This document shows, in pieces, positions 43,502 through 52,145 of a stretch of 64,000 bases of DNA. Source of the stretch: Alphaproteobacteria bacterium (lineage in GTDB: Bacteria; Pseudomonadota; Alphaproteobacteria; UBA8366; Aestuariispiraceae); NCBI GenBank assembly GCA_006844765.1, contig SPJV01000102.1, forward strand, positions 1-64,000, given 5' to 3'. The notes beneath the pieces are model-generated. The model worked only from the letters and a program-made list of their open reading frames with translations, searched no databases and was not told the DNA's origin. A program made the position numbers and the translations under genes. Position 1 is the stretch's first letter, and each line of letters opens with the position of its first letter.

Positions 43502-45102
43502 CCTTCCGCCACGACGAAGCCAAGGGCCTGTTTCGCCGTCCGAAGCGCATGTTTGCGCTTAAGCGGACTGTTAAGGAACCGGTTCAGCGCCGCCGCCGCT
43601 GCGCCATGCCAAGGCGCTTGCGGGCGATCAAGACACTCTTCCTCCAACGCCGTTGTAAGCTTCAGAAGATGACAGGCCACGATGAATTCAAACTGACCAT
43701 GATCCGTCAGCCCAAAGAGGGTCTCGCAATAGAAACTTGGCGGCTCAGCAACGGTCCAGGTGGAAACGTCAAGCTCCGCATCGACATAGGTTGAGTTTCG
43801 CCCCAGGAAACAGCCGATTTGCAACAAGGCGGCAGGCCATAGATCCGGCGTCTCCGCACAAAGCTTCCGCACTGCATTCCCAAATGTCAGCATATGGGTG
43901 AAGTCCAGCCAATTGACGTTCTGGCTGACCGTCCCGCCGGTCTGGTGTTGCCAATGCAGATCGAAATGCAGCATCTGCCCGGCACAAGCTTCCATCAGCC
44001 GATCATACAGCACCAGCGGATCTGCGCCCGCCGCGCCCGCTATCAGCTTCAAGATGCCAGCGACCGACCCCTTCTGCAGCGCTTCAAGTTCCGGCAAAGC
44101 CTCCCCTGCGCCATCCCAGGCGGCCAGCGTGGGGCCATAGGCCTTGAACTCAGGGATCAGGTCTTCGCGGGTCTGGTAGATGAGGGCGCGGACCAGCAAC
44201 CGCACCAAATGTGCCAGACTTTCCGCATCATTCAGCCGTTCTGCCAAATATCCGGTCTTATAAACATAGATCGCCGAATGACCGAAATCCGCATAATGGG
44301 CCAGGGCGGCTTGGGCCAGATAGGGCCGCAAGCCCTCATAGCCCAATCCGGCATCCAGGCCCGCACGGGCCAAGGCCTGCGCCCGGGGTTCATCTTCCGC
44401 TTCGATCGCCTCGACCAGCGCCGCCCCATCAAATTCATCGGCTTTGTCGGTCGGGAAATCGTAGTCCTGTTCGCGTCTGGTATCCCATGCGAAGTGACCA
44501 ACCGACTCTACCAGACAGGCGAGCCTCTCTGCCTCATCCCCTTCCAGGCGCTCTCTCAACGCCAGCCAATCGGCGCTTGCGGGGACAGCGTGGGTGGTAC
44601 CGAATTCATGCTTCGCAGCGGTTTCCGAAACCGTCCGGCGCAGGGCATCCAGCGGATCACCCCCAGCCTTTTCCAACCGCGCAATTTCCCGCGCCATGCG
44701 GTCATATTCATGCCGGTCAAAACTATCGATCAGATTGTCGAGGGACGCCGCGATGGTTTCCGCCGCCGGCGGGTCAGCGATATCGACCAGGACCCTGTCC
44801 CCTTCGATCCGGGCTGGGTAGCGACGCAGTTTGTCGCCGCCGACCAGCGTTTCTCCGCTTTCCAGATCGAACTTCCAGTTATGCCAGTTGCAGGTCAGCG
44901 TGCAGCCATTCCCGCCACCGAAATCTCCTTCGACCAAGGGAAAGCCTTCATGTGGGCAACGGTTATTGCAGGCTTTCACGCCATCAGCCGTTCGAAACAG
45001 GACGATCTGCTTTCCATCCAGTTTCACAATCTTCCGGCCCCGTTCTTCCAGCGTGGCCAAAGGCATCGCGTCAACCCAGTTCGCTTCGCTACCATCCTTC
45101 AT
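43498..45102 (-). CDS. Rieske [2Fe-2S] protein with long uncharacterised C-terminal domain
   Basis: 534 residues. The N-terminal 110 residues are a Rieske ferredoxin domain, with ligands in CPHEG and CNWHNWKFD. The remaining 420 residues are helical and rich in Ala, Leu and His (HYADFGHSAIYVYKTGYLA, MLHFDLHWQHQTGG, NWLDFTHMLTFGNAV), and do not match the catalytic domain of ring-hydroxylating oxygenases. The conserved-looking histidines could hold a metal. The domain is not recognised. It is coupled by ATGA overlaps to a VOC gene upstream and an epimerase downstream. Confidence 0.8.
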   Translation of the reverse strand: MKDGSEANWVDAMPLATLEERGRKIVKLDGKQIVLFRTADGVKACNNRCPHEGFPLVEGDFGGGNGCTLTCNWHNWKFDLESGETLVGGDKLRRYPARIEGDRVLVDIADPPAAETIAASLDNLIDSFDRHEYDRMAREIARLEKAGGDPLDALRRTVSETAAKHEFGTTHAVPASADWLALRERLEGDEAERLACLVESVGHFAWDTRREQDYDFPTDKADEFDGAALVEAIEAEDEPRAQALARAGLDAGLGYEGLRPYLAQAALAHYADFGHSAIYVYKTGYLAERLNDAESLAHLVRLLVRALIYQTREDLIPEFKAYGPTLAAWDGAGEALPELEALQKGSVAGILKLIAGAAGADPLVLYDRLMEACAGQMLHFDLHWQHQTGGTVSQNVNWLDFTHMLTFGNAVRKLCAETPDLWPAALLQIGCFLGRNSTYVDAELDVSTWTVAEPPSFYCETLFGLTDHGQFEFIVACHLLKLTTALEEECLDRPQAPWHGAAAAALNRFLNSPLKRKHALRTAKQALGFVVAEG

Positions 45103-45482
45103 GCCGCACCTCCTTCTGATGGCACCTGTCGAAAGGAACAGACATTGCCATCCGGATCATAAAAATCACCGACCGTGCCCCAGACCTCTTTTCGAACCCT
45201 GACCGAAACGCCTTTGGCCTTCAGGACCGCCGCCGCTGTATCAACATCATCGACATTGAAGCGCAGCCAGACCGGGTTTTGCGATGGTGCCTTAGGCGGG
45301 TCGCTTGCGACACCACCGGTTTCGATCATCAAATAGGCCCCGCCGAAATCAAAGCGGGTCAGTTTGGAATGTGCATTATCCAGTATTTCTTCGACCGGCA
45401 GACCGAGTGTATCGCCGTAAAAACGGACGCATTCATCATAATTCTGCGTACAAAGTATGATGCCTGTTCTGACAATATTCAT
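45099..45482 (-). CDS. VOC/glyoxalase-fold protein
   Basis: 127 residues with GGGAGA before the start. TGIILCTQNYDECVRFYGDTLGLPV is the first VOC unit, and VWGTVGDFYDPDGNVCSF the last, ending in a likely metal ligand region. Such small proteins include dioxygenases, epimerases and resistance proteins. First gene of a three-gene operon with a Rieske fusion and an epimerase-like protein, so it may act on the same compound. Confidence 0.85.
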   Translation of the reverse strand: MNIVRTGIILCTQNYDECVRFYGDTLGLPVEEILDNAHSKLTRFDFGGAYLMIETGGVASDPPKAPSQNPVWLRFNVDDVDTAAAVLKAKGVSVRVRKEVWGTVGDFYDPDGNVCSFRQVPSEGGAA

Positions 45483-45563
45483 CTGTTGTCTCCCATCTGA
45501 ATGATGGAAGTATCGGCATCAAGTTTTATTTTGTAAAGGTTTTTCTTTTTAAAATAAAATTCC

Positions 45564-45926
45564 CTATCCCACGAGCTCGGATATCTTCGTCAACAATCGG
45601 ACCGGATCGATGGGTTTGTTATCATAGGAATCACATCCAGAATCAAAGGCTTCATCACGATCACCGGTAGAGGTAAATGCGGATAATGCCATGATCTTGA
45701 CCGCCGTCGCGTCCGGATCCGCCTTGATACGGCGGGCGACTTCCCAGCCTGTCACGCCGCGCATATTCATATCGGTTATGACCAGATCGGGATATTCACT
45801 TAAGGCCCGGCGAACACCGGCTTCCCCATCATCAGCGGTGCCCACATAGTAACCTTGGCTATCCAGTAACATCCGAACCAAGTTCTGTATCTGCGGATCA
45901 TCATCAATAATTAAAATTCTTGCCAT
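45564..45926 (-). CDS. Single-domain response regulator
   Basis: 120 residues from the ATG at 45926 (GGGCGGGAAAG upstream). Receiver signatures: IIDDDPQ with acid pocket D8-D10, phosphoacceptor D52 in VITDMNM, ALSAFTS and the lysine in YDNKPID. No output domain. It resembles the DivK/CheY-type regulators that act through partners. No kinase is adjacent. Confidence 0.9.
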   Translation of the reverse strand: MARILIIDDDPQIQNLVRMLLDSQGYYVGTADDGEAGVRRALSEYPDLVITDMNMRGVTGWEVARRIKADPDATAVKIMALSAFTSTGDRDEAFDSGCDSYDNKPIDPVRLLTKISELVG

Positions 45927-46087
45927 CTTTCCCGCCCCTTTATCTCCTAAACCAAGCCAGCCTAACAAGCTCCTCAGTCTTGACAAGGAAATCACCGCCG
46001 GGCAGGGGATAAGGGTTTCCGCATGTCAGTGCCTCACGCCGTACTTAACGAACCATTCCACCAGACCCAATCAACGGAGTCTTTGCG

Positions 46088-47116
46088 ATGACCCCACAGG
46101 ACCTCGCTGCAACACTCGCCCGCTTTCCGCGCGCATCGCTCGGTTTTCTGCCAACGCCTTTGGAGCGGCTGGATAACTTGAGCGCCGCAATAGGCGGTGC
46201 CACGATCTACGCAAAACGTGATGACATGACCGGTCTGGCGATGGGCGGCAACAAAGTGCGCCAGTTGGAGTATTATCTGGGCGCTGCGAAGGCGGAGAAC
46301 GCGGATACGGTCCTAATCACCGGCGCCGTCCAATCCAATTTCGTCCGCGCCGCCGCCGCCGGTGCCCGAAAGCTCGGCATGGATATCCACATCCAGTTGG
46401 AAGAAAGGGTGCCCAATCCTGATCCAACCTATCGGGCAAATGGCAATGTGCTGCTCGACAAGCTTCTGGGGGCCCATCTTCATTCCTATCCGGAAGGCGA
46501 GGATGAAGCGGGGGCTGACCGGGCGTTGGGCGCGCTAGCAGACAGCCTGAAAGCCGAAGGGAAGCGCCCCTTTATCGTCCCACTTTCCGGCGACCGACCA
46601 CCTAAGGGCGCCATGGGTTATGTCCAAGCCGCCCTGGAAATCGCCGAAGATATGGAAAATCAGACACTGAAGATCGATGAAGTCATCGTCGCCTCCGGCA
46701 GTGCTCTGACCCATGTCGGACTACTGTTTGGGCTGCGAGCCATCAACATAAACATCCCTGTCATCGGGGCCTGCGTCCGGCGGGATGCGGAGGCGCAACA
46801 CCAGCGGGTCACCAAGCGACTGCAGGATTTGGCAGAGCTGATGGAGCTTCCCAATCCGGTGCAACCTGAAGACATCGTTCTAAACGACAGCGCCCTTCCC
46901 CCCGGTTATGGACAACTGGGCCCGGATGCGAAGGCTGCCCTGGAGGCTATCGCACAGACGGAGGGGCAATTCGTCGATCCGGTCTATACCGCCAAGGTCC
47001 TGGCCGTCGCCATCGACAGAGCAAAAGAACTGGGGTCCGATAAATCAGTGCTGTTCATCCACACAGGCGGTCAGCCCGCACTGTTCGGGTATGCAGAAAA
47101 GATGGGATTGGTCTGA
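46088..47116 (+). CDS. D-cysteine desulfhydrase / ACC-deaminase-family PLP enzyme
   Basis: 342 residues, fold-type II PLP enzyme. The Schiff-base lysine is K56 in GGNKVRQLEYY, TGAVQSN gives the substrate Ser83, and IHTGGQPALFGY is the phosphate-facing C-terminal signature. Members cleave D-cysteine, L-cysteate (CuyA) or 1-aminocyclopropane-carboxylate. The residue after QSN is Phe where DcyD-like enzymes usually have His. CGGAG lies before the ATG. The convergent GntR gene may be its regulator. Confidence 0.85.
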   Translation: MTPQDLAATLARFPRASLGFLPTPLERLDNLSAAIGGATIYAKRDDMTGLAMGGNKVRQLEYYLGAAKAENADTVLITGAVQSNFVRAAAAGARKLGMDIHIQLEERVPNPDPTYRANGNVLLDKLLGAHLHSYPEGEDEAGADRALGALADSLKAEGKRPFIVPLSGDRPPKGAMGYVQAALEIAEDMENQTLKIDEVIVASGSALTHVGLLFGLRAININIPVIGACVRRDAEAQHQRVTKRLQDLAELMELPNPVQPEDIVLNDSALPPGYGQLGPDAKAALEAIAQTEGQFVDPVYTAKVLAVAIDRAKELGSDKSVLFIHTGGQPALFGYAEKMGLV

Positions 47117-47134
47117 GGAACGTCGACGCTTGTT

Positions 47135-47869
47135 CTAAAGCGTAATTCCGGGCGCCCTGTTCCGCCCGACGAAGGACTGAATTCGCTGCCGGAACAAGGT
47201 CGCATGATCGGCCCCGATCCGGTCCGCAGCCGCCGCATCGCGATCGCGGATCGCCTGGATCAAGTCGTCATGCTGATCCGCAACAATCTCATAACTATCG
47301 GATTTGAAGGTGTCGGCCGGGCCCGGCTCCTTGTAACCACGCGCGAAATTCATTCGGGAAAGCCTAAGGCATCGACCCAACAGGGTGTCGTAAAATTGAG
47401 CAACGGTCGCATTTCCACAAGCATCGCCAACGGCCTTGTGAAACGCATAGTTTTCCAACGCCATCCGATCCAAATCCGCCGCTGCCATCGCCTCCCGGAA
47501 GGTTTCATTACAGCGCTCAATTTCCTTAAGGTCGGATTCGGTGCGTGCCTCTGCGGCCCAGCGATTGACGCTGCGTTGCAGGAGTTCCAGTGCCTCCAGC
47601 GTTTCCGAGACCTCTGAAAGGTCAAGCGTGACAACCCGGGCGCCATGGTTCGCCATCAAACTGACGAGCCCTTCGGCTTCCAGCTTCAGAAGCGCTTCCC
47701 TGACGGGTGTACGAGAAACGCCAAATTCCTCTGCAACCGCTGTCTCGGAGACATCAGCACCAGGGGCCAGTTCAAGGGCCAGGATCCGACGCCGCAGCGT
47801 CTCATGCACAACCTTCGACCCGGTCCCCTTCGGACGGCCGCGCGGTTTGCGATCAGGTTCAACTGTCAT
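47135..47869 (-). CDS. GntR-family (FCD) transcriptional regulator
   Basis: 244 residues. N-terminal winged helix (LRRRILALELAPGADVSETAVAEEFGVSRTPVREALLKL, written here in parts: ETAVAEEFGVSRTPVREAL is the recognition region). The C-terminal FCD helical ligand domain has metal-binding residues in ENYAFHKAVGDACGN and QHDDLIQAIRDRD. The N-terminal tail is basic (RKPRGRPKG), resembling an AT-hook. It would bind an acid ligand and repress a nearby catabolic operon, perhaps the convergent D-cysteine-type gene. Confidence 0.9.
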   Translation of the reverse strand: MTVEPDRKPRGRPKGTGSKVVHETLRRRILALELAPGADVSETAVAEEFGVSRTPVREALLKLEAEGLVSLMANHGARVVTLDLSEVSETLEALELLQRSVNRWAAEARTESDLKEIERCNETFREAMAAADLDRMALENYAFHKAVGDACGNATVAQFYDTLLGRCLRLSRMNFARGYKEPGPADTFKSDSYEIVADQHDDLIQAIRDRDAAAADRIGADHATLFRQRIQSFVGRNRAPGITL

Positions 47870-48023
47870 AGGTATCCCAAAGCATGAATAAATTTGATGC
47901 TCTTCGGAACCTACAAGACGAGCGCCCGGATAAAAAGTAGCGAACAGACCCTAGCCGCTTTTTCGTGGTACTGCTTTCACAGTCTGACTTTCTCATCAGC
48001 TTTTTTTCAAATAGATAAAGGGA

Positions 48024-48899
48024 ATGTCGATCCGCTCTCTACAAACCCTGATCGCAATTGCTGAGGAAGGTGGGTTCACCGCCGCCGCGGATCGCTTGAA
48101 TGTGACCCATGCGGCTGTCTCTCAGCGCATGAAGGCCTTGGAGGCAGAAATGCCCTTCCCGGTCTTCGACAGAGCCGGAAGGATACCGAAACTGACGCCT
48201 GCCGGCCTGGCCTTGGTCGAAAAGGCGCGTGATGTCGTCGCCGCCCATGATGGGTTGGCCGCGGCGGTGATCGGCGAAGCGGCCTTGACCGGAGAGCTGA
48301 TCCTGGGTGCCGTCCCGACCAGCCTGTCCGGCCTTCTTCCCACAGCGTTACGACAACTCCGTAAACGCTATCCCGACCTGCGCATTCGTGTCGTGCCAGG
48401 ATTGTCCTTGGACCTGATTGCAGAGGTAGACCGGGGAAGATTGGATGCCGCCGTCGCAACGCCGCCCCTTGATGGCTTGGAACCGCTCTCTTTTCGTCCC
48501 ATTGCACAGGAACCCCTGGAACTCATCGCGTCAGCGGAAACCGTTGGAAACGATCCGAACACGCTTCTCAAAACACATCCCTATATCCGATTTTCCCGCC
48601 GGGCACTTGTCGGCGCGATGATCGAGACATGGTTGAAACGAAACAACATTATCGTTCGGGAAGCGATGGAGCTTGATACCTTGGAGAGTATTTCGGCCAT
48701 GGTTCATCAAAATCTGGGTGTTTCCATCGTCCCACGCCCCTGCATTGCGGGTCCAAACTCACTGAACCTACGTACCTTGCCGCTCGGCAGCCCAGGCTTG
48801 GTTCGCCAAATTGGCGTTGTTAGCCGACAGGATAGCCTGAAAGTCAGGCTGCTTGATGCGTTGGATACCGTTCTTCGGGATGTTGTCAGCACAGGATGA
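48024..48899 (+). CDS. LysR-family transcriptional regulator
   Basis: 291 residues. MSIRSLQTLIAIAEEGGFTA, AADRLNVTHAAVSQRMKAL is the LysR winged helix and the rest is an effector-binding domain (GELILGAVPTSLSGLLPTAL). It lies directly upstream of the Fe-S/flavoprotein/fumarase operon on the same strand, 113 bases away, so it is the likely regulator of it. AAAGGGA precedes the ATG. Confidence 0.9.
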   Translation: MSIRSLQTLIAIAEEGGFTAAADRLNVTHAAVSQRMKALEAEMPFPVFDRAGRIPKLTPAGLALVEKARDVVAAHDGLAAAVIGEAALTGELILGAVPTSLSGLLPTALRQLRKRYPDLRIRVVPGLSLDLIAEVDRGRLDAAVATPPLDGLEPLSFRPIAQEPLELIASAETVGNDPNTLLKTHPYIRFSRRALVGAMIETWLKRNNIIVREAMELDTLESISAMVHQNLGVSIVPRPCIAGPNSLNLRTLPLGSPGLVRQIGVVSRQDSLKVRLLDALDTVLRDVVSTG

Positions 48900-49012
48900 T
48901 GTAAATTTTACTTACGATACAAGAAAGTTATTCGCGCTTTCGGTTATAATTTTTTTCATCTATCTCTTTCTCATCAAACGCTCTCTGTTTCTTAGAAAGG
49001 CGCGTGAGGGGT

Positions 49013-49738
49013 ATGACCGACACACTCCAGGTCGATATTTGGCGTGGTGATACGAATGGCGGAAGCTATTCACGTTACGCCGTACCGGCACAAGAAAGTC
49101 AGACAATTCTGGATGTTGTGACCTGGGTACAACGACATGCGGAACCGGGCCTCGCCTATCGTTTCGCCTGCCGTGTGGGGATGTGCGGATCCTGTGCCAT
49201 GATGGTCAACGGCGCGCCGCGCTGGACCTGTCGTACCCATGTCCGAAAAGCAAGCAAAGACGGCAAGCTGACCATCGCGCCGCTGCGTAACATGCCGGTG
49301 GTGAAAGACCTGGTCTGTGACATGGCGGAATTCTTCGACAAATGGATCAAGGCAGGTAGCGTCTTTACACCCACGGAAACACGCAACGATCCAATGGCCG
49401 CGATCAAACCTGATGAGCCGGATCGGATGAACGCAAACGCTGCCATTGAATGCATCAATTGCGGTGTCTGCTATGCCGGTTGCGATACCGTTGAAGCGAA
49501 CCCGGACTACCTGGGCCCTGCCGCGCTGAACCGTGCCTGGACCTTGGTAAATGACCGACGCGATGGCGCCGGATCGGAACGGCTATCTACCATATCCAAA
49601 GCCGGGGGCTGCCACAGCTGCCACACCCATCAGAGCTGTGCGGCGCTTTGCCCAAACCTGCTCAATCCAACGGCATCGATTGCCGGCTTGAAGCGCAAAA
49701 CGGCAAAGGCTGCGCTTGGTCTTGGGACGCGGCGCTGA
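49013..49738 (+). CDS. SdhB/FrdB-like iron-sulfur subunit
   Basis: 241 residues. Cluster ligands are complete: [2Fe-2S] in CRVGMCGSCAM plus a distal CRTHV, [4Fe-4S] in CINCGVCYAGC, and [3Fe-4S] in CHSCHTHQSCAALCP. It passes electrons between the flavoprotein and the membrane anchors. GAGGGG precedes the ATG. It is first in an operon with the order B-C-D-A, which differs from the usual sdhCDAB, so it is likely a separate isoenzyme. In the first motif the usual CPMGSCGTC type is partly altered. Confidence 0.9.
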   Translation: MTDTLQVDIWRGDTNGGSYSRYAVPAQESQTILDVVTWVQRHAEPGLAYRFACRVGMCGSCAMMVNGAPRWTCRTHVRKASKDGKLTIAPLRNMPVVKDLVCDMAEFFDKWIKAGSVFTPTETRNDPMAAIKPDEPDRMNANAAIECINCGVCYAGCDTVEANPDYLGPAALNRAWTLVNDRRDGAGSERLSTISKAGGCHSCHTHQSCAALCPNLLNPTASIAGLKRKTAKAALGLGTRR

Positions 49739-49739
49739 G

Positions 49740-50069
49740 ATGCTGGACCTGCGCCTCTATCTGCTGCAACGTCTAAGCGCGATGGTCATGGCACCGCTGG
49801 TGCTGGGTCATATCGGGATGATGATCTATGCCGCTCAGGGAGGGCTCACTGCATCCGAAATTCTGGCGCGGACACAAGGAAACCAATGGTGGGCGCTGTT
49901 CTATGGCGTGTTCGTTCTGGCCGCCGCCATTCACGCCACAATCGGCCTTCGGGTTGTTTTGCATGAGTATTTGAAACCGCCCCCTCGACTTCTGAATAGT
50001 GTGGCCTTGGCCCTGTTCGTTTGTCTTGTTGCCCTGGGTGCCCGCGCGATCATGGCGGTGGTGCTATGA
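49740..50069 (+). CDS. Succinate-dehydrogenase-like membrane anchor 1
   Basis: 109 residues with three hydrophobic helices. Candidate haem or quinone histidines are in LVLGHIGMM and AAAIHATIGLR. It begins one base after the Fe-S subunit stop. The sequence resembles SdhC/FrdC-type anchors only distantly; the assignment rests mainly on size, helices and position. Confidence 0.8.
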   Translation: MLDLRLYLLQRLSAMVMAPLVLGHIGMMIYAAQGGLTASEILARTQGNQWWALFYGVFVLAAAIHATIGLRVVLHEYLKPPPRLLNSVALALFVCLVALGARAIMAVVL

Positions 50070-50413
50070 AGCTTCCACCCCATCGCAGAGACCCGCTCCG
50101 CATCGCAGCAGCGGTTCAACGCTTGTCAGGACTTGCACTCGCCTTGTTCCTACCGGCGCATTTCCTGGTTCTAGGGCTCGCCATCGAAAGCCCAGAGGCC
50201 TTGGACAGTTTCTTGAGCCTGACCCAGAACCCGGTGGTTAAGGTCGCCGAGATAGGCTTGGTCCTTCTATTGGGGTTGCATTTCTTCGGCGGGTTAAGGC
50301 TCTTAGCTGTCGAGTTTCTACCCTGGTCGCCGCGACAGAAAACCTATGCAGCAGGCGCCCTCGCCGCCGCGATCACTCTGTCCTGTTGCTTTCTTTTATC
50401 AGTTACGGGCTGA
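50066..50413 (+). CDS. Succinate-dehydrogenase-like membrane anchor 2
   Basis: 115 residues from the ATG at 50066, overlapping the previous stop as ATGA; the frame is open earlier but overlaps. Three hydrophobic helices, with histidines in FLPAHFLVLGL and LGLHFFGGLRLL that could bind haem b. It would be the second anchor of the complex in the inner membrane. Confidence 0.78.
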   Translation: MKLPPHRRDPLRIAAAVQRLSGLALALFLPAHFLVLGLAIESPEALDSFLSLTQNPVVKVAEIGLVLLLGLHFFGGLRLLAVEFLPWSPRQKTYAAGALAAAITLSCCFLLSVTG

Positions 50414-50417
50414 ACCA

Positions 50418-52133
50418 ATGATTGACCGGCATGATACTGACATACTGATCATCGGTTCCGGTGGAGCCGGGCTATTCGCAGCGCTTCACGCAAAACAGAC
50501 AGCCCCAGAGTTGGAGGTCACTCTGGCCGTCAAAGGGCTGGTTGGAAAATGCGGCTGCACCCGCATGGTTCAAGGCGGCTATAATGTCGCCATCGCAAAG
50601 GGCGATTCCGTTGAACGGCATTTCATGGATACGATCATCGGCGGCAAGTGGCTGCCGAACCAAGACATGGCCTGGAAACTGTGCGAGACAGCTGTCACCC
50701 GAATCCAAGAGCTTGAAAATGAAGTCGGTTGCTTCTTTGACCGCAACCCGGATGGCAGCCTGCACCAGAAGGCTTTTGCCGGCCAGACCTTTGACCGGAC
50801 GGTGCATAAAGGTGACCTGACCGGGATCGAGATTGTCAGCCGCTTGATGGAACAGGTGCTGGCCCGCGATGTGAAGCGTCTGGAAGAGCACCGCGCCATT
50901 GCCCTGATCCCAGATCGGGACGGCGAAGGCCTGGCCGGCGTTCTTTTCATCGATATGCGCAGCGGTGGCTTCCGCTTCGTTCGGGCCAAGGCTGTCTTGA
51001 TGGCGACCGGCGGCGGGCCGACCATGTATAAGTACCACACGCCATCCGGTGATAAGACAATGGATGGCCTGTCCATGGCACTGCGCGCGGGCCTGCCGCT
51101 GCGAGATATGGAGATGGTTCAGTTTCACCCGACAGGACTGCTTGGTGGCGAAGGCACGCGCATGACCGGCACGGTGTTGGAGGAAGGCCTGCGCGGCGCT
51201 GGTGGGTATCTGCTGGACGGCGATGGCCGGCGCTTCATGTTCGACTACGACGAACGGGGAGAACGCGCGACACGGGATGTGGTCAGCCGTGGAATCTACG
51301 CCCAGATGCGAGACGGCCGCACCACACCGCATGGCGGCGTTTATATTTCCATGGGGCATCTGGGGCCGGACAGTGTGCACGAACGGTTTAACGGCATGGT
51401 GCGGCGCTGCGCGGATTGCGGCTTTGACCTCGCCGCCGGCCGGGTCGAGGTTGTGCCGACCGCCCATTACTTCATGGGCGGCGTGGTCGTCGATCCGGAC
51501 ACCCATACAGACCTTGCCGGTCTACATGTCGCGGGAGAAGATGCAGGCGGTGCCCATGGTTCTAACAGGCTCGGCGGTAACGGCGTTGCCAATTCAACCG
51601 TCTATGGCGGTATCGCCGGCGATGTCATGGGGCGGGAGGCAAGAACCATATCCGCCCTTCGCAACCCGGATGAAACGGTGTTGGAAGCGGAGATCGATAG
51701 AGCCCGCCATCCCCTCGCTCTCAAACCCGGGGACATTCACGGCCTGCGCGACCGCCTGCAGGAAATCATGTGGGACGATGTCGGAGTCCTGCGGACAGCC
51801 GACGGCATTCAAGGCGGCCTGTCCAAGGTGCAGGAGATTGAAGACGAATTGCTACGAACCGGAATTCCGGATGGCCCGCTTGCCTTCAACCTCACTTGGC
51901 ATGACTGGTTGAACCTGCGCAGCCTGGTGGAGATTTCACGCGCGATCGGGATGGCCGCCCTGGCGCGGGAAAACTCACGCGGCGCCCATTTCCGGGAAGA
52001 TTTTCCTGATAGCGGCACCCTCGAAAGCTCCACTTTCACCGTCATTCGCCAACAGAACGACGCACTGAACGTGACCCAGGAGCCGGTCGCCTTTACCATC
52101 GTGAAACCGGGTGAAAGCCTTATAGAGGATTGA
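50418..52133 (+). CDS. SdhA/FrdA-like flavoprotein, atypical
   Basis: 571 residues from the ATG at 50418. FAD motif DILIIGSGGAGLFAAL, HPTG substrate loop, catalytic arginine region in ERATRDVVSR and active-site SRGAHFREDFPD are present. The position that holds the covalent FAD histidine in SdhA and FrdA (SHTVAAQGG) reads GCTRMVQGG, with Cys47. FAD is thus probably bound non-covalently, as in L-aspartate oxidase and soluble fumarate reductases. This argues for a specialised succinate-like or fumarate-like substrate. Confidence 0.88.
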   Translation: MIDRHDTDILIIGSGGAGLFAALHAKQTAPELEVTLAVKGLVGKCGCTRMVQGGYNVAIAKGDSVERHFMDTIIGGKWLPNQDMAWKLCETAVTRIQELENEVGCFFDRNPDGSLHQKAFAGQTFDRTVHKGDLTGIEIVSRLMEQVLARDVKRLEEHRAIALIPDRDGEGLAGVLFIDMRSGGFRFVRAKAVLMATGGGPTMYKYHTPSGDKTMDGLSMALRAGLPLRDMEMVQFHPTGLLGGEGTRMTGTVLEEGLRGAGGYLLDGDGRRFMFDYDERGERATRDVVSRGIYAQMRDGRTTPHGGVYISMGHLGPDSVHERFNGMVRRCADCGFDLAAGRVEVVPTAHYFMGGVVVDPDTHTDLAGLHVAGEDAGGAHGSNRLGGNGVANSTVYGGIAGDVMGREARTISALRNPDETVLEAEIDRARHPLALKPGDIHGLRDRLQEIMWDDVGVLRTADGIQGGLSKVQEIEDELLRTGIPDGPLAFNLTWHDWLNLRSLVEISRAIGMAALARENSRGAHFREDFPDSGTLESSTFTVIRQQNDALNVTQEPVAFTIVKPGESLIED

Positions 52134-52145
52134 CGGAGGCTATCG

